NCBI GenBank assembly: GCA_015501075.1
Contig: JADNYJ010000015.1
Span: 1 to 64,000, forward strand
Origin: Gymnopilus junonius
Taxonomy: Eukaryota > Basidiomycota > Agaricomycetes > Agaricales > Galerinaceae
DNA: 64,000 nt
Direction: 5' to 3'
The notes beneath the pieces were generated by a model, which was given only the letters and a program-made list of their open reading frames with translations, searched no databases and was not told the origin of the DNA. A program made the translations under genes and the position numbers. Below, one piece after another: positions 1 through 11,165 of this stretch. Each line of letters starts with the position of its first letter. Within the stretch, counting starts at the first letter, position 1.

Positions 1-2
1 CC

Positions 3-1884
3 GATGCGCTGCTCGATGCACTGGCATGGCTTGGCGGCCAAATGGGCTACTCTTTCCTGGTGACAAACGCTCACAATCCCGCTGTCCTCATCTCTGCTTG
101 CCTCTTCTACATTTTCTTGACCACTGTTCTTGCTTTGGCCCCTTTCTATTGGATCCCGTACTTCCTCATCAAATCCATGGATGTCAACGAAAGAGGGGAT
201 GTGCTGATGGACATTGACGGTGAGCCCACCATGGAGAATGCGACTCCAGCCCAGCAGGACTCGGGCAAGCTCCCATTTCCAAAGCTTGGTTCTGATGGGT
301 CAGTCAAGATGGAGTATCTGGATATGTAAGTACCCTCCATCACCCTCGGCTCAATTTTTTCAGCTGATCAGTTTTAACAGACACTCATTGAGATGGCCAG
401 AGCTTGTCGACCTGTGCCGTCAATTCCAGATCACCCATAGCAGCATGAACATGGCGACTCTTCGATCCCGCCTCAAGGACTTCAGTAGCAGGGAGGATCT
501 ATGGAATCGGTGATGTAGTCTTATCCCTGTTTTCTTTTGCTATTCTAATACCTCTTTTACAGCCTGAAAGTTGGTGCCCGCCGTGCACATTTGGGACCTC
601 GATCCAACAAGGATGAAAACAAGGCAGCTGTGCAGAAGAGGTCAACAAAGCGGTGCGAGGTTATGTTCAAGGACAACCCCGCCATAGCAAGGAAGCCTCT
701 GACTGCTCTCGCAGCTGGACAACAGCTAGGTTGGAATGAGGCACAGCATAAGGCTGACATGGACTGGGTGAGTTCATCCAATCTGTAGTTTGTGTTCTGA
801 CAGCTTACATCTCTTCACGCAGGCAATTCGTATCTCGACAAAGTACCTATACTATCCGGAAGAGACACGACTGCAGCTTGCAGCACACGACGCAGAGCAC
901 CTGTCAACCCCAGTAAGTTCTTTCCATTGTAGCTCATGGCTTCTTTAAATATTTACCGATTCTTAGGCTGCTCAAAATTCGTTAATGAAACAAAGCATCG
1001 AGAGCACCAACTTACAACTAGCAAGGCTTATTGAACACATCACGGCCTCCCCATCTCAACCTGTCATCACGTCAACTGCCCATCATGTTCCGCTCAGCAT
1101 GCTATCGGATGTCTCGATGACATCCAAACCTTCCGCCACTACATCTGATCTGCCTGGTACGGCCCCAGCTCCATCTCCAGCCATGCTGCCTCCGATATTT
1201 GCACAAGATGAAGGTTTAGCTCAGCCGACACGTACCTTGACCCTAGGAAATGGTCGCAAGCTCGTTTTCACTGCAGATGACATCCCTTCTCCACCTGCAG
1301 TCTCTTTCGCTCATGACATACCCACACTCAACAAGATGTGGGATGACACCAGCGAGCATTGGGATAACAACTCCCAACTCTGGATTAAAGGTATTCCTAT
1401 CCCTATCATCTATTGGAAGGATATATATACATCCAAGCCCAATGTCAACTGGAAACCGAGGCAGTGGAAAGGAATAAAGGGAAAGTGTTTTAATTGGAAG
1501 GTAAGCTTTCTGTTCTTGTCTTCGAAATAGTATACTCAGACTGATATGTCCCACACACACTTACAGGTGCTTGTCCACCGATATCATGAGGGGACACCTG
1601 ATCAATTTTGGGCAAGCTTTTCGGAAGACGGTCATCGGCTTGGCTGCAAGGCCATACTCAGTTGGTTATCGGATGAACGTAAGATGAAGAATAAGGCATT
1701 GGTTGAACAGATCAAGGCCGAATATGGTGATTGCTTCACAGAGGTATTTTGCTACAAGAAGAATGGTAAGATTTATGTCAAGTCCAGGGATTGCGACATT
1801 GTCAAGCAGTACTACAAGGAGAAGGGAATAGTTCAAGATGAAGAAGAGGATGAAGCTGACGAAGGATCTGGGGGCGATGAGTAG
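3..1884 (+). CDS. SAP-like domain protein, 5' end beyond the window
   Basis: Six exons join in one frame: to 325, 381-509, 564-765, 823-911, 967-1500 and 1567-1884. The frame is open at the left edge, so the N-terminus is missing. The second exon encodes a SAP-like helix pair (LRWPELVDLCRQF, then LRSRLKDFSSREDLW), a fold that in known proteins binds DNA. A basic stretch follows, then a Ser/Thr/Pro-rich linker. The C-terminal half has spaced tryptophans (KMWDD, HWDNNSQLWIKG, NWKPRQWKGIKGKCFNWK), which loosely recalls the GCR1_C DNA-binding domain found in Crypton-type elements. The end is acidic (DEEEDEADEGSGGDE). The gene converges on the tyrosine recombinase 82 bases away, and together they may be parts of one mobile unit. 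The domain calls are by eye. The exon structure is well supported; the function is inferred. Confidence 0.6.
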
Positions 1885-1965
1885 ACACAATTATTACAAT
1901 ATTACAGTGCCTTCTTTAGAGTACAGCAGTTTTTTTAATACATAGAACTATATATAATATATTCA

Positions 1966-3245
1966 TTACTGATGATGGCAGGTTCTACCACATTGAAAGC
2001 ACCTCTCAGCAGGTTGTCGAGCAGGATTGAAATAATCCTCTCGTGTATCTACGGGATTATCATTCCAGGATATCAGATAACGGACAATGGTAAGGTTTGA
2101 GAACTCTACGCTCCAACCACCCCAGTCACAAATTTGCCGAAGTGGCCAATGCCGATTTGAAGCTAAATATTGGCATCCACCGTGTCTAAAAGAGTGAGTT
2201 CCATATGGAATAGGGTCAACTCCAATGTCAAGAAGGTTGTTCCGAAAGAGTTCCAGGAACTGCTCGGAAGTCTGCCTCAATCATTGCTTAGAACTTTGAA
2301 TGCATTCAAGGAAACAAGAGTACTCACCATTGCAATATCATCCACTACTGGTCTATCTCCTGATGCCATTTTTCGAAAGAGAAAGCCAGAGGTTATTTTA
2401 CTTGCCCTGATCCACTCTGACAATGCACGAACAGGGCAGAGGTGTGCTTCATCCCAAGGAAGGACATAAAGCCAGAAAGGCTTGATTCCTTGAAGAAAAC
2501 TGAATATGAAAGGTGATAAAAAAAAGGCTGGAATGGATTTACCGCCACCTTGGTGAGTCTTTCGGAAAGGCAGCATTAATGTTATGCTTTCATCTTCTTC
2601 AAGGGTGATATGCTCCCATCGAATTTTAAGCACCTCATCAGAACGGAGGAGACAAAGGAAGGCAATCGTATAAATGGCTTGGAGAGCCGTGAGCCATACG
2701 CCTCCCCAGTCATCCAGCTCTGCAGGTTGGGTACGTGAAGAGGGCTCGTATGGCTTCATCTCAGATTTCTCAGGGCGGTTGTTCTCATCATACACCTTCT
2801 TCATAATTTGCTAAATAGTAGAAAAAAAAAGTTGTCAAGTTCAGTAACAGATGAAAGCATATATAGAAGCTCACAGAAGTAATTGCAAGGCAGAAGTAGG
2901 AGTTTCGCCATTGTGAATCTTGGAACCAGGAACATCAGAATTAACCCCGATACTCTAAGTCAGGATCCAGAAAACACCATGTCCATACCTTTCGTGTACG
3001 CAAACTCATCATGTAGAAAGACACCTTTTCAGAAATAGATGGATTTCCGATCATCTTTCCTGTAACTTCACTTCTCTGCCAAGGGCGTGAACCAAGTCCA
3101 AGAATAAACCAAACAGGTAGGTCATAGATGCTCTCATCTTCTGACCATGGACATATGAGTCCCGGATTTGACTTGGAGCTTTGATGGAACCATCGAGATT
3201 GATATCATCGCACCTTAAAATTCTAAATAAATGAGGCTCATGAGC
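1966..3245 (-). pseudogene. Tyrosine recombinase (Crypton-like), frame broken
   Basis: The catalytic half reads from 2804 to 2277 and, after a short intron, to 1966. Signature residues of the tyrosine recombinase family are visible: arginine in CLLRSDEVLKIRW, the H-x-x-R box in THSFRHGG, a tryptophan-rich turn (ICDWGGWS), and a candidate nucleophile tyrosine in IVRYLISW. The upstream part (about 3245-2990) encodes YVHGQKMRASMTY and, in a different frame, RPWQRSEVTGKMIGNPS and FYMMSLRTRK. These match the N-terminal core-binding segment usual in agaric recombinases of this type. The two halves are out of frame near 3100 (GGTTTATTC), so I see a frameshift rather than an intron. Such enzymes cut and rejoin DNA in Crypton elements. 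The N-terminal exon is not resolved. Confidence 0.65.
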
Positions 3246-3445
3246 ATTGCAATAAACCTTACTGATTCATTATCCAGGCAGTAATAAATAGTGGGGTGTC
3301 TTGTGGAGGATTGGAACATACAAACTCTTCATGACTTTTAATCAATGAATTGCTAATCAAAAAGTTAACGCATTGATTGACGAGCCTTCAGGAAAAAAAA
3401 AAAAGAGGTAAAAATAGATTGTAGAGCGCCAATGGCCAGTATAAC

Positions 3446-5453
3446 TCACCGCTGGTATTCAGAGTCTGTTTTTTCAGATACACCCTTAGATGCACCAGTT
3501 ATAGTTTTGCGCCATAGGAAAACCGTTGGATTCTCTGACGGTTGAGAGTCCCCTGAAGAAAGGTCAGGAATAGTTTCTTTCTCACCATCCATGTCATTTT
3601 CAATGTCTTCTTCATGTGGTCTTTCCTTGGAAAAGATTGAATTGAGGCCAGGAAGCTGCTGAACTTGAGTCATCTTCAAGGAGTGGGCGACAAGTCTAGT
3701 GGAGCTTGAGCTGCTAAATATGAGTAAAATCTGAGACATTAGCATGGACCTTCAAGCAGCTGCATGTTGGCCTGCATAGTTTATGTGTCAAAAACAGTCA
3801 AAAGCGGTCAATTAATGGCTTCATACTATATCAAATACACTAGAGATAATTACTGCTATCCTACCCTACAACTTGCCTCATGGCAACAGGAATCCATACA
3901 TGTAATTTCGGCAGCTCCTTGGAGATCCAAGAGTCCAAAATGTTCATGTCGACATGACCATGGATAGCGCTCACAATCTCATCAATCATTTCCTTTGGAA
4001 TGTGGAGTTCATTCGAAATTCTGAACTGCGCTCACATTTTTGAACAGAACTTTGTTTGCGAGTAAGGAGGACTTTGCCAAGGAGAGAGTGTATTTGAGGA
4101 TTGCGAAGTTCAAGGTCACGCACTCTTGCAATTTTCATCAGGATCCGGAGCGCAAGACCAGGGAAGACTGTATCAGAGAAATGATTGAGGATACCGATGA
4201 AATCACCCCAAACGAAGTGCTCTTCTGCAAAGCGAGCAAGGGTAGGAGGTGATGGCAATTTGTCATAGAGGTGCAGTGATGCAGTTTCAGAGATTAAAGG
4301 TTGGAAGTAAGCGAGGAGAGTACTCTTGCGAGGGAAGTCAGATGGCATGTTTTTCGCAAGAGCAGGGCAGCATCAGGGTAGCTTGGAAGATGAGTTGGTA
4401 ACAGCCTCGTGGCATAAACCTGCTCGCCAACCATCCAGGAAGGTTCGGAGGGCCTTCCCAGGGTAGGTGGTAACAGCATGCAGAAGGTCTCGCCCAAAGC
4501 CTGCATATGCAAGCCCAAGTGCAGTCCTTATTCCGCAATCTTTAATGCCCAGCTGGAGTATGAAAATCAGGTGGTATATGAAATGTAAAAAATAAGAGAC
4601 CTTACATCATAATCACCTCCAACAAGGAGGGCAATTAACATAAGGTCAGCAGTTCCAAGTGACAAACGGGGATGCCTTTCTATATCTTCAGCCTTGTAAA
4701 GAATGATTTGTTCATCATCAGCCACGTCACTGTCGCTTTAGGTACATATGGTCAATAAATACAAGGGCTGAACATATTACAAAGGCTTACAATCGTATGA
4801 TAGTTCTTGCACCGAAGACTACAGTATCTGAGTCTTCAGTGAGAACGGCATCCAACAAGCCCTGCTTGGAGAGAGACGCAAGCTCAGATTCAGCTTCTCC
4901 AGCAGCCTGATAAGAATGGGTCAGACTATTTCTGAAAAAGCGAGTACAAAAGTGTCTACATACATTGATCCAAGCAAACCCAAAAGTGTCCAGCATCAAC
5001 TTAAAATCCTGCTCTATCCAGTGAGGATTTCCTCTGACATGCTTCCCCCGCTTGCGCCTTGGTCTATCAGGACCATCGAAAACAAAGAGCGGATGGATGG
5101 GCAGCTGAAGAAGGCGGTTGCATCTTGTATAAAGTGTTGCCAGCTCTGGATTTTTGGTGCAACTGTGCCGATAGCAAGCACGGTAGACCCATCCACTGCC
5201 CATTAATGTTAGGATGATGTTTACAAAATTTAACGATCATTGATAGTCAAAGGCTTACAGTGCATCAACGCCTACACGAAGGCCGCGACCGTCTGTTGCC
5301 TCATTCCGAATAAAGCCTTCCTCAACACAGAAACGGTGAAATGACTGCTTTCTTGCTATCGGCTCAAGAAGCTAAATTCAGGGCAGCCATCAGTGCCTAA
5401 TAGATAGCCTGCTAAAAAGACAAACTCACCTTCCACAGACCTGGTATGCCCAT
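3446..5453 (-). pseudogene. XPG/GEN1-like structure-specific nuclease, one in-frame stop
   Basis: The start at 5453 gives MGIPGLWK, the XPG N-terminal signature, in a 24-nt first exon. Next come LRVGVDAL, PLFVFDGPDRPRRK, AAGEAESELASL, VLTEDSDTVVFGA and IALLVGGDYD, so all metal-binding acidic residues of the XPG N and I domains are kept. GIKDCGIRTALGLAYAGFG matches the helix-hairpin segment. Just after it, about 4373-4375, an in-frame TGA (…SSKLP-stop-CCPALAKNMP) interrupts a frame that then continues with DFPRKSTLLAYF. A further frame change lies near 4025, and the C-terminal tail (LPGLNSIFSKERPHEEDIEND) ends at 3446. Family members cut flaps or Holliday junctions. A truncated product would still hold the whole nuclease core. 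Agarics have many copies of this family, so this need not be the orthologue of GEN1/YEN1. Confidence 0.75.
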
Positions 5454-5639
5454 GGCGGTTGATGTCGATGATGTAGGCCGTGAGATAAGGCTGTGAGATA
5501 AGACCTGAGTCATCACAGTAACTCTATTTGGACAGGGCACGTCATACAGACAATGCTAGTAAAAACTCGTACACAAGGGAATAGTACATAAGGAAGAAAA
5601 ACCTTGTGGCAGCTAGCCTAGCTCATCGCCAAGAGAAGG

Positions 5640-6620
5640 AGGTGGCAGAGAAGGTGTGGGTGTCGAGCACTGTAATGGTGGGAATCACAGGCCGGAAGTG
5701 GATTAAATAGTAATGAATGTCATAACCATGTCCTGTTGCTGACCTGCAGAAGAGGAGGTGGAATGAGAAGCTCCTGAAGCTTCAGCTTTTTCAGCAGAAG
5801 CAGTGGTGTTGGTGGCTACAATGGCAGAATACCAGTCAGAAGAAGAATTGTCGAGTTGAAGTTGTCATTAAATAGAATGTCATCCAGGGGAAGCTCGATG
5901 GTAGAACAAGAGATGCTGAACTGGTTGTTACTTGCAGAAGGGTTGATACCTTCACCGTAATTCATATGGTTCATCGATGTAGGAGTGGCATAAGCAATGC
6001 AGAGGGGTCGAAACTGTTATCAAAGATGCTGGCGAAATCAACAGATTGAGCACTAGTGGAGGAAGTGGTGGTCGAGGTCGTAGCAGGGTCAGCCGAGGGT
6101 CAGCCGCAGCCTGCATTATTGTCAGTCATGACTGTGTCCTGTTCCACATGGCTGCGAGCAGCGGGAGCATGGGTCCACTTAGCAAACTCAGTTGAGGGCT
6201 TTGTGTCAGGCTTCTTGAGGCGCGGCGGTAGCTGGCTGACTGTGCTGGTCGACGCTGAATGTAAACTGCATTGGAGCGTTCTGGCTGGCCTTGCAATTAT
6301 GCTCTTTCTCGGCAGCGCACTGTCGAATGAGGTCGGTGGAATGATTGCATCTGAAATCTGGGGCCTCGAGCTCATCGATGCTCCTGTTTCACAAGACAAG
6401 ACAAGGGGGTTCAGTTATTAGGGTATAGGGTTATGTAGGGCGCCTAACGGCGATGACATACTGTCCTTTCTCCTTGTCAAGCTTGTCACTCATGTGCTTG
6501 CTCAACTTCTTGAATTCACGCTTGGATTTGGCATTGTCGGTGTCAACCATGAGGTTTTGGAGGTGCCATAACCTCCAACTCAAGTTCTCGAGATGCTTGT
6601 GCTAGATTAATGTGACCATT
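5640..6620 (-). pseudogene. AreA-like nitrogen regulator fragment without zinc finger
   Basis: On the minus strand, 6605-6465 encodes ENLSWRLWHLQNLMVDTDN followed by KREFKKLSKHMSDKLDKEKG. I recognise this as the conserved N-terminal region of agaric AreA/GATA-type regulators. It continues with LEAPDFRCNHSTDLIRQC and MQFTFSVDQ, then in changing frames with FASIFDNSFDPSALLMP, MNYGEGINPSASN and IELPLDDILFNDNF. Several frame breaks separate these pieces, and no GATA zinc finger (C-x2-C…C-x2-C) follows, so it is most likely a decayed partial copy. Known AreA proteins activate nitrogen-utilisation genes. The 120-aa plus-strand frame at 6056-6421 is a shadow of this. Confidence 0.5.
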
Positions 6621-8536
6621 TAGCTACAGAGTTAAAAAAAAAAGTAAGAATTTGCACGTACAAAATCCAGCCTGGGCCATCACTTGCAATTATTGCAACA
6701 TGCCAGAAAATGCGAGTGATTGAACGGTCCGGACTCCGGAAATGCATTACAATCCACAAAGCCTCTCCTGCCCAATGCTGGTTGGCTCCGCACATTGCAA
6801 GGGTCATAGGCTAAACCAGAGGAGAATGCCAGCTGCCGATGGCTTCTGAGTCTGCAAAAGCAAATGTTCAAATCAGAGATGGATGACAACATTAGTGATC
6901 AGCTCCGATACATACAAGGGTAGTTCGGAGCGCTGAACCCAGGGAAGCAACAAACAAAGTGAAAGTATGAATGTTAAAGAAAGACAGTGTTGAGAACATT
7001 CATCGTTAGCAAAGCTGCAGGCTTTCATCCAACTGAGCGAGCAGTGCTGAGGGTCACCGTGTCTCTGGGAGTCACATATGTATACTCAGCAGCTCATGGC
7101 CATGGCGGTCATGCTCATAGAGCTTACAGTGGAATCAAACTGAAGCAACCATGCCATGACGAAGAAAGAAACTGCTGGGGATTATCCAGAACAGTGAGGG
7201 ACAATGGCAAGATAAGTGCATGAAAGCAATAGGTCGCTGACGAATTGACATTGATTATCGGATTGGGGTTGATCAACAAAGAACACATGATCCCACGTGA
7301 TTACGACGCGTCCAAATGAATGCATCCCAAATGAGGTGGTCATGCTCGGAGGGAGCCAAGTGACATGGAAGAACTGTCTTCTCAGTGAAGAACATCTTTT
7401 TCATGAAAGGAACGTCTTTCAGCCCACCCCTTTTAGCAATCTCTCACATTTGACCATCTTTTTTCTAGTCGATGATGGTTTCGTGGCTTCTTCGGACCTG
7501 ACAGAAAGGGTCCTGCTTCTATATGGCCATCGGCACAAGACAGATGAACATCACTTAAGATGAAAGATGGCATGTAAAACAACCCATCTCCAATGTCACA
7601 TTTTGACAGCATGAATAAGTAATAACACCATTCAAATTTCAATGGATGTAATTAGATACAGTTCATAGGCAAAGTAGATACGCAAGAAAGAAAACACATC
7701 AGCAGGAAAGAAAGCACATCGGAGAAAGGCACAATACTTCACCAAAATTTCGTGAAGTTTCACAATAAGACGATGACGATGACATATGAGGAGGGAGAGG
7801 AAGATCATACGCCCGCCAAGAACGGCACACCACCCGTTCGCAAAACTGCCCTTCGCCAGATCAACATCAGACCTTGCGCAGGTTTATACACGAGGTTTAT
7901 ACACAGAAGTAGAGGGAACGGGAGGCAAAGGGAGGCAAAGGGAGGCAAAGGGAGGGTGGTGAACATGAGGTGAACATGTGTTGGGAAAATAGGGGATCAA
8001 ACGGCGGAGGACTCAGGGTTGGGGGGAAAGGTGCAGCCGGGGTACACTGTATATAAACCAGAACAGCAGTCAGCGGTCAGCAACAGGATAATGAAACAGA
8101 TGCCTCAGATCATACGCACCGAGAATAATTCCACTACCCAGCACTGGCTGTTGAAGAACTATCTGCTGTCTGGCTTCATACGCTCAGCAGTAATTTTCAC
8201 CCTCTTCAGGTGAGTAATCCCCCTCCCCTCCCCCTTTCTCCCCCATTTTTGCCTCGGCATTTTGTGTTGTGCCCCGTGAACGGGGTTTGTGTGTGTTGTC
8301 GGAACTCACGAATGGGGTTTTTGGGTCCGTTTTCGTGGGTTTTCGCTTCAAAAATCCTTGAATGGGGCCTTGTGAATGGGTGGCGTGCTCCGGCGGTGGC
8401 GGCGGCGTTGGCGCTCGGTGCTCGGTGGGGGCGGTCAGATCGAGCGGCATGGAGAGGGGTTGTGGAGATAGCAGGAGGACAGCAGAGGCGGCAAGGAGGT
8501 TAGGCTTGTGCCCGTAATGCATTACGATCACCTTTG
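6621..8536. other. Stretch with no recognisable gene
   Basis: No reading frame here shows a recognisable domain or a convincing exon chain. The frames around 6600-6890 (minus) may be the eroded upstream part of the AreA-like fragment. The stretch 8200-8510 is C/G-rich (runs of ccccctccc and ggcggtggcggcggcg), which creates long frames by chance on both strands. Confidence 0.5.
7921..7955. repeat. Short tandem repeat, 10-bp unit
   Basis: The unit GGAGGCAAAG is repeated about 3.5 times in a row. It is non-coding and probably a simple slippage repeat. Confidence 0.8.
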
Positions 8537-9303
8537 TCAGCCTGAGTCAGCGGGGGTCACACCGTCTTTCCGCATGGTCGCAGCTCTACTTCTTTCCCGC
8601 AATTGTCTAAATATACCTACCCGTCCCCATTCCCCATCCTTCAGTGTCACCACTAGTCCAATATCGAAGGCCTCACTCCCCCCAAGGTACTTTGGCAGCC
8701 TTGCCACCAATAAACACCATAATACCTCTCCTGGGCTGTCTGTCCCCAGCACCACATCTGGATCCCAGTCCACCTCTTCCCACTTCGGTGCTGGTGTTTC
8801 CATTCCCGGATTCAGCTTTCCCTCAATGGTGACTTTCACCTTTCTCATCATTGCCAAGAGCCGAATGTATCCATGTCCTTCAAGTAATCCAACATCAATA
8901 ACTTGAGCTTTGGCCATTGATCCCCTCCATGCCCGGGAACCAATCGCCTTTATCACTCTCCCCTCAACCACTGCCCAAGACCAAGTCGGTGCCAAATACT
9001 CATTTGTATCTGGTCTTCCCTTGGTCAGCTCTTCCACAAACCACAGCATATCTATCAACAACCACTCCTTCCACAAGCCCCACATGTTTTGCCATCCTGT
9101 CAGTACCTCAAACTGCTTTGTTACAGCCGATATTGCCACCAGCCTGTCGTCAAATCGCGTAAGGAAACATCGAGTGTACGAGGTTTGAATATCTGTCCAA
9201 GCGTCATGTTTCGCCTCTTCAGATTGCTGCTGTATCCCAAAGAAGGATGCTTTGGTAGAGAACTGGCTCACGTCCCCCCCTGGTGCTGCTTCTGTTGCCA
9301 AAC

Positions 9304-9927
9304 TAGGGTTGCCGAAGTTCAGTTCAGTTCAGTTCTTTGGCCAATTTTCTGAACTGAGAACTGAACTTCCCAGTTCAGTTCAGTTCTTTGGCCAATTTTC
9401 TGAACTGAGAACTGAACTTCCCAGTTCAGTTCAGTTCTTAGTTCGAACCAGTTCGAACTGTTCTGAACTGGCAATGGCCAAAACATAAAATTTCCTTTCA
9501 TCTGAGGCTTTGAAATAGTAGACAGACTACAGATATGTCTATCTTCTATCATTAGACATTGCTATATGTACAAAACAGTATATTATTTACTGATTTTTCA
9601 AGCATTGGGTAGTGTCATGTAGCTCATGTCCTCACACAATAAATAAAATCATTTTAAGAAATTATTTTATGTCATTTAGTGCTTGGGATTAGTGCTAAGG
9701 AGTTCTCTATACATTATGGGAATCTAATGGTAATTTTTTGATGCCAAAATAATCACTTTTGAAGGTCAAAATTTGATAATTTTAACCACACCCAACAAAC
9801 AGTTCAGTTCAGTTTGAACTGACTGGCCATAGGCTGAACTGAGAACCAGAACTGCATCCGAACTGCAGTTCAGTTCAGCCAGTTCAGGTTCAAACTGTCA
9901 GTTCTGAACTGAACTTCGGCAACCCTA
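9304..9927. mobile_element. hAT-type non-autonomous element, copy 1 (624 bp)
   Basis: It begins TAGGGTTGCCGAAGTTCAG and ends with the inverted copy CTGAACTTCGGCAACCCTA. Flanks TGCCAAAC (9296-9303) and TGCCGAAC (9928-9935) form an 8-bp target-site duplication with one mismatch, which is diagnostic of the hAT superfamily. GTTCA/GAACT repeats crowd both ends (sub-terminal repeats). There is no transposase frame, so it needs one in trans. A second copy at 51806-52990 is nearly identical outside its nested insertion, suggesting recent movement. Confidence 0.9.
9320..9430. repeat. 51-bp tandem duplication inside hAT copy 1
   Basis: The block containing TTTGGCCAATTTTCTGAACT occurs twice with a 51-bp period. 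The sister copy at 51806 has it once, so the duplication arose in this copy or lineage. Confidence 0.8.
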
Positions 9928-11165
9928 TGCCGAACATTCTGTACATTCCCATGCAAGCCCCATATTGCCGTAGTACAGTGTCCTTGGGGCAAGTATCCAC
10001 TCTTGAATGACCCATGCACGGGTATGAAGTGGGAGTGGTGACAGCCTCATCTGCATATCGGTGCCAATGCTGGAGCTAGCTTCAATGTACAAATCGTCTA
10101 GGATTCGGCATGGACGAAATAATAGTGGGTTCCAGCCATGGTCAAAAAAAAACAGCCTTCATAGGAATTGCATACTGTGAGAGCAGCAATAGTGCAAATT
10201 GAGTTAGCATAGATTTCACCCATGATTGCAGACTGGGAGCGCCAGTCAGAACGAGAGTCTTGGAGGATACAAAGAGAGTCAATCCAGAGGTATTGGTATC
10301 TGTCATGTGGTCATTAGAATTGTGGCCGCATATGACAGAAATGAGGTACATACCCTAATCGTCGAGTGATAACAATTGCATCCTGAAATGTTTTAGGTAA
10401 GGTTGAAATTGAGATTCCTCCCATTAGACTCTTAATGTTCTCCTGTTAAAGGCAAAAAATTCTCGCCCCGCCCCAACAGTGGCTCAGCGTTAAGTACTTC
10501 AGCTCAGTCAAGCTCAATTCCTGCGTAACTACAATTTTGGGCCCATCGCCACCAACATCAACGAGTCGACTGGGACTGCTCTTTGACCATCCTGTGCTTG
10601 CGGCCTCAGCACAATTATGATGTGCTTGTAAACACTGTCGTAACCACTCTCGGGTAAGAGAAAATGATGCTTCTGAGGTCAATGACTTCGTAATCCAGGT
10701 GTTTTCATAAATGCTCTGGTTTAGAAATGTGAATTTTGCGCTGGGAGGTATATTGTTCTCCACGCCAGTGTCAGGGACAATGGCAAGGTAGCCCATTTTC
10801 TGGCTATGCATTTTACCCGCCTGGATAAGAAGTGTCATCCCACCAGATTGCGAAATCTGAAGTGTGACAACGACGGGTCCAATGATCAGCTTGTGCTGCT
10901 CCTGAATCTTTCCAAAGTATAGAGAGCAGAGGTGACATGCTCCACCAAATGAAGAAGCCTCGAGTGTTTCCAGATCGGCATAGAGACGGAAGTCTTCTGA
11001 ACCCCAAGATCGACTGTATAGGAGGCGAGAAACCTCCAAAGGCTTCTTGCATTGAGGGCACAGAATGTGTTCTGTGGCCAGGGCTCCATCAATGGCATCT
11101 AATGTTTTCCTCTGCATAGACTTTGGGTCAGATAAGCCAATTGTGTTAGCCTGCAGACTGGGCAA

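Larger units (their letters stand above)
8537..11165 (-). pseudogene. HET-domain (heterokaryon incompatibility) protein, doubly disrupted
   Basis: The N-terminal part (11165-10446) has a CPQC…CHLC zinc-like pair and the HET entry motif TELKYLTLSHCWGG. It is followed by LPKTFQDAIVITRRLG, an intron (about 10353-10305), YQYLWIDSLCILQD, a DW segment and MGEIYANSICTIAA: the canonical HET core. The C-terminal part runs from 9295 to 8537 (FSTKASFFGIQQQS, YLAPTWSWAVVEGR). Two lesions are visible. An in-frame TAA lies at about 10446-10448, between FCL and QENIKSL. A hAT-type element sits at 9304-9927. Removing the element together with one target-site copy joins WECTECSA to TEAAPGG in frame. HET proteins trigger cell death after fusion of unlike hyphae. 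No ATG is visible at 11165; the first in-frame ATG is at about 11117, or a further upstream exon exists. Confidence 0.8.

Noticed and set aside
89..163. Transmembrane helix in the first exon of the SAP-like protein (VLISACLFYIFL)
   Set aside because: The exon is cut by the window edge and could contain a different frame or intron. A membrane segment does not fit the rest of the protein, so I do not claim it.
6056..6421. 121-codon plus-strand frame
   Set aside because: It is antisense to the AreA-like blocks and has no domain of its own.
8184..8531. 115-codon minus-strand frame next to the HET gene
   Set aside because: It is Pro/Arg-rich from a C/G-skewed stretch, lacks a domain and has a counterpart on the other strand; likely chance.
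9302..9929. TA target duplication (Tc1/mariner) for the TAGGGTTGCC element
   Set aside because: TA is part of the element end. Taking TAGGG…CCCTA as the boundary gives 8-bp duplications for all three copies, two of them perfect.
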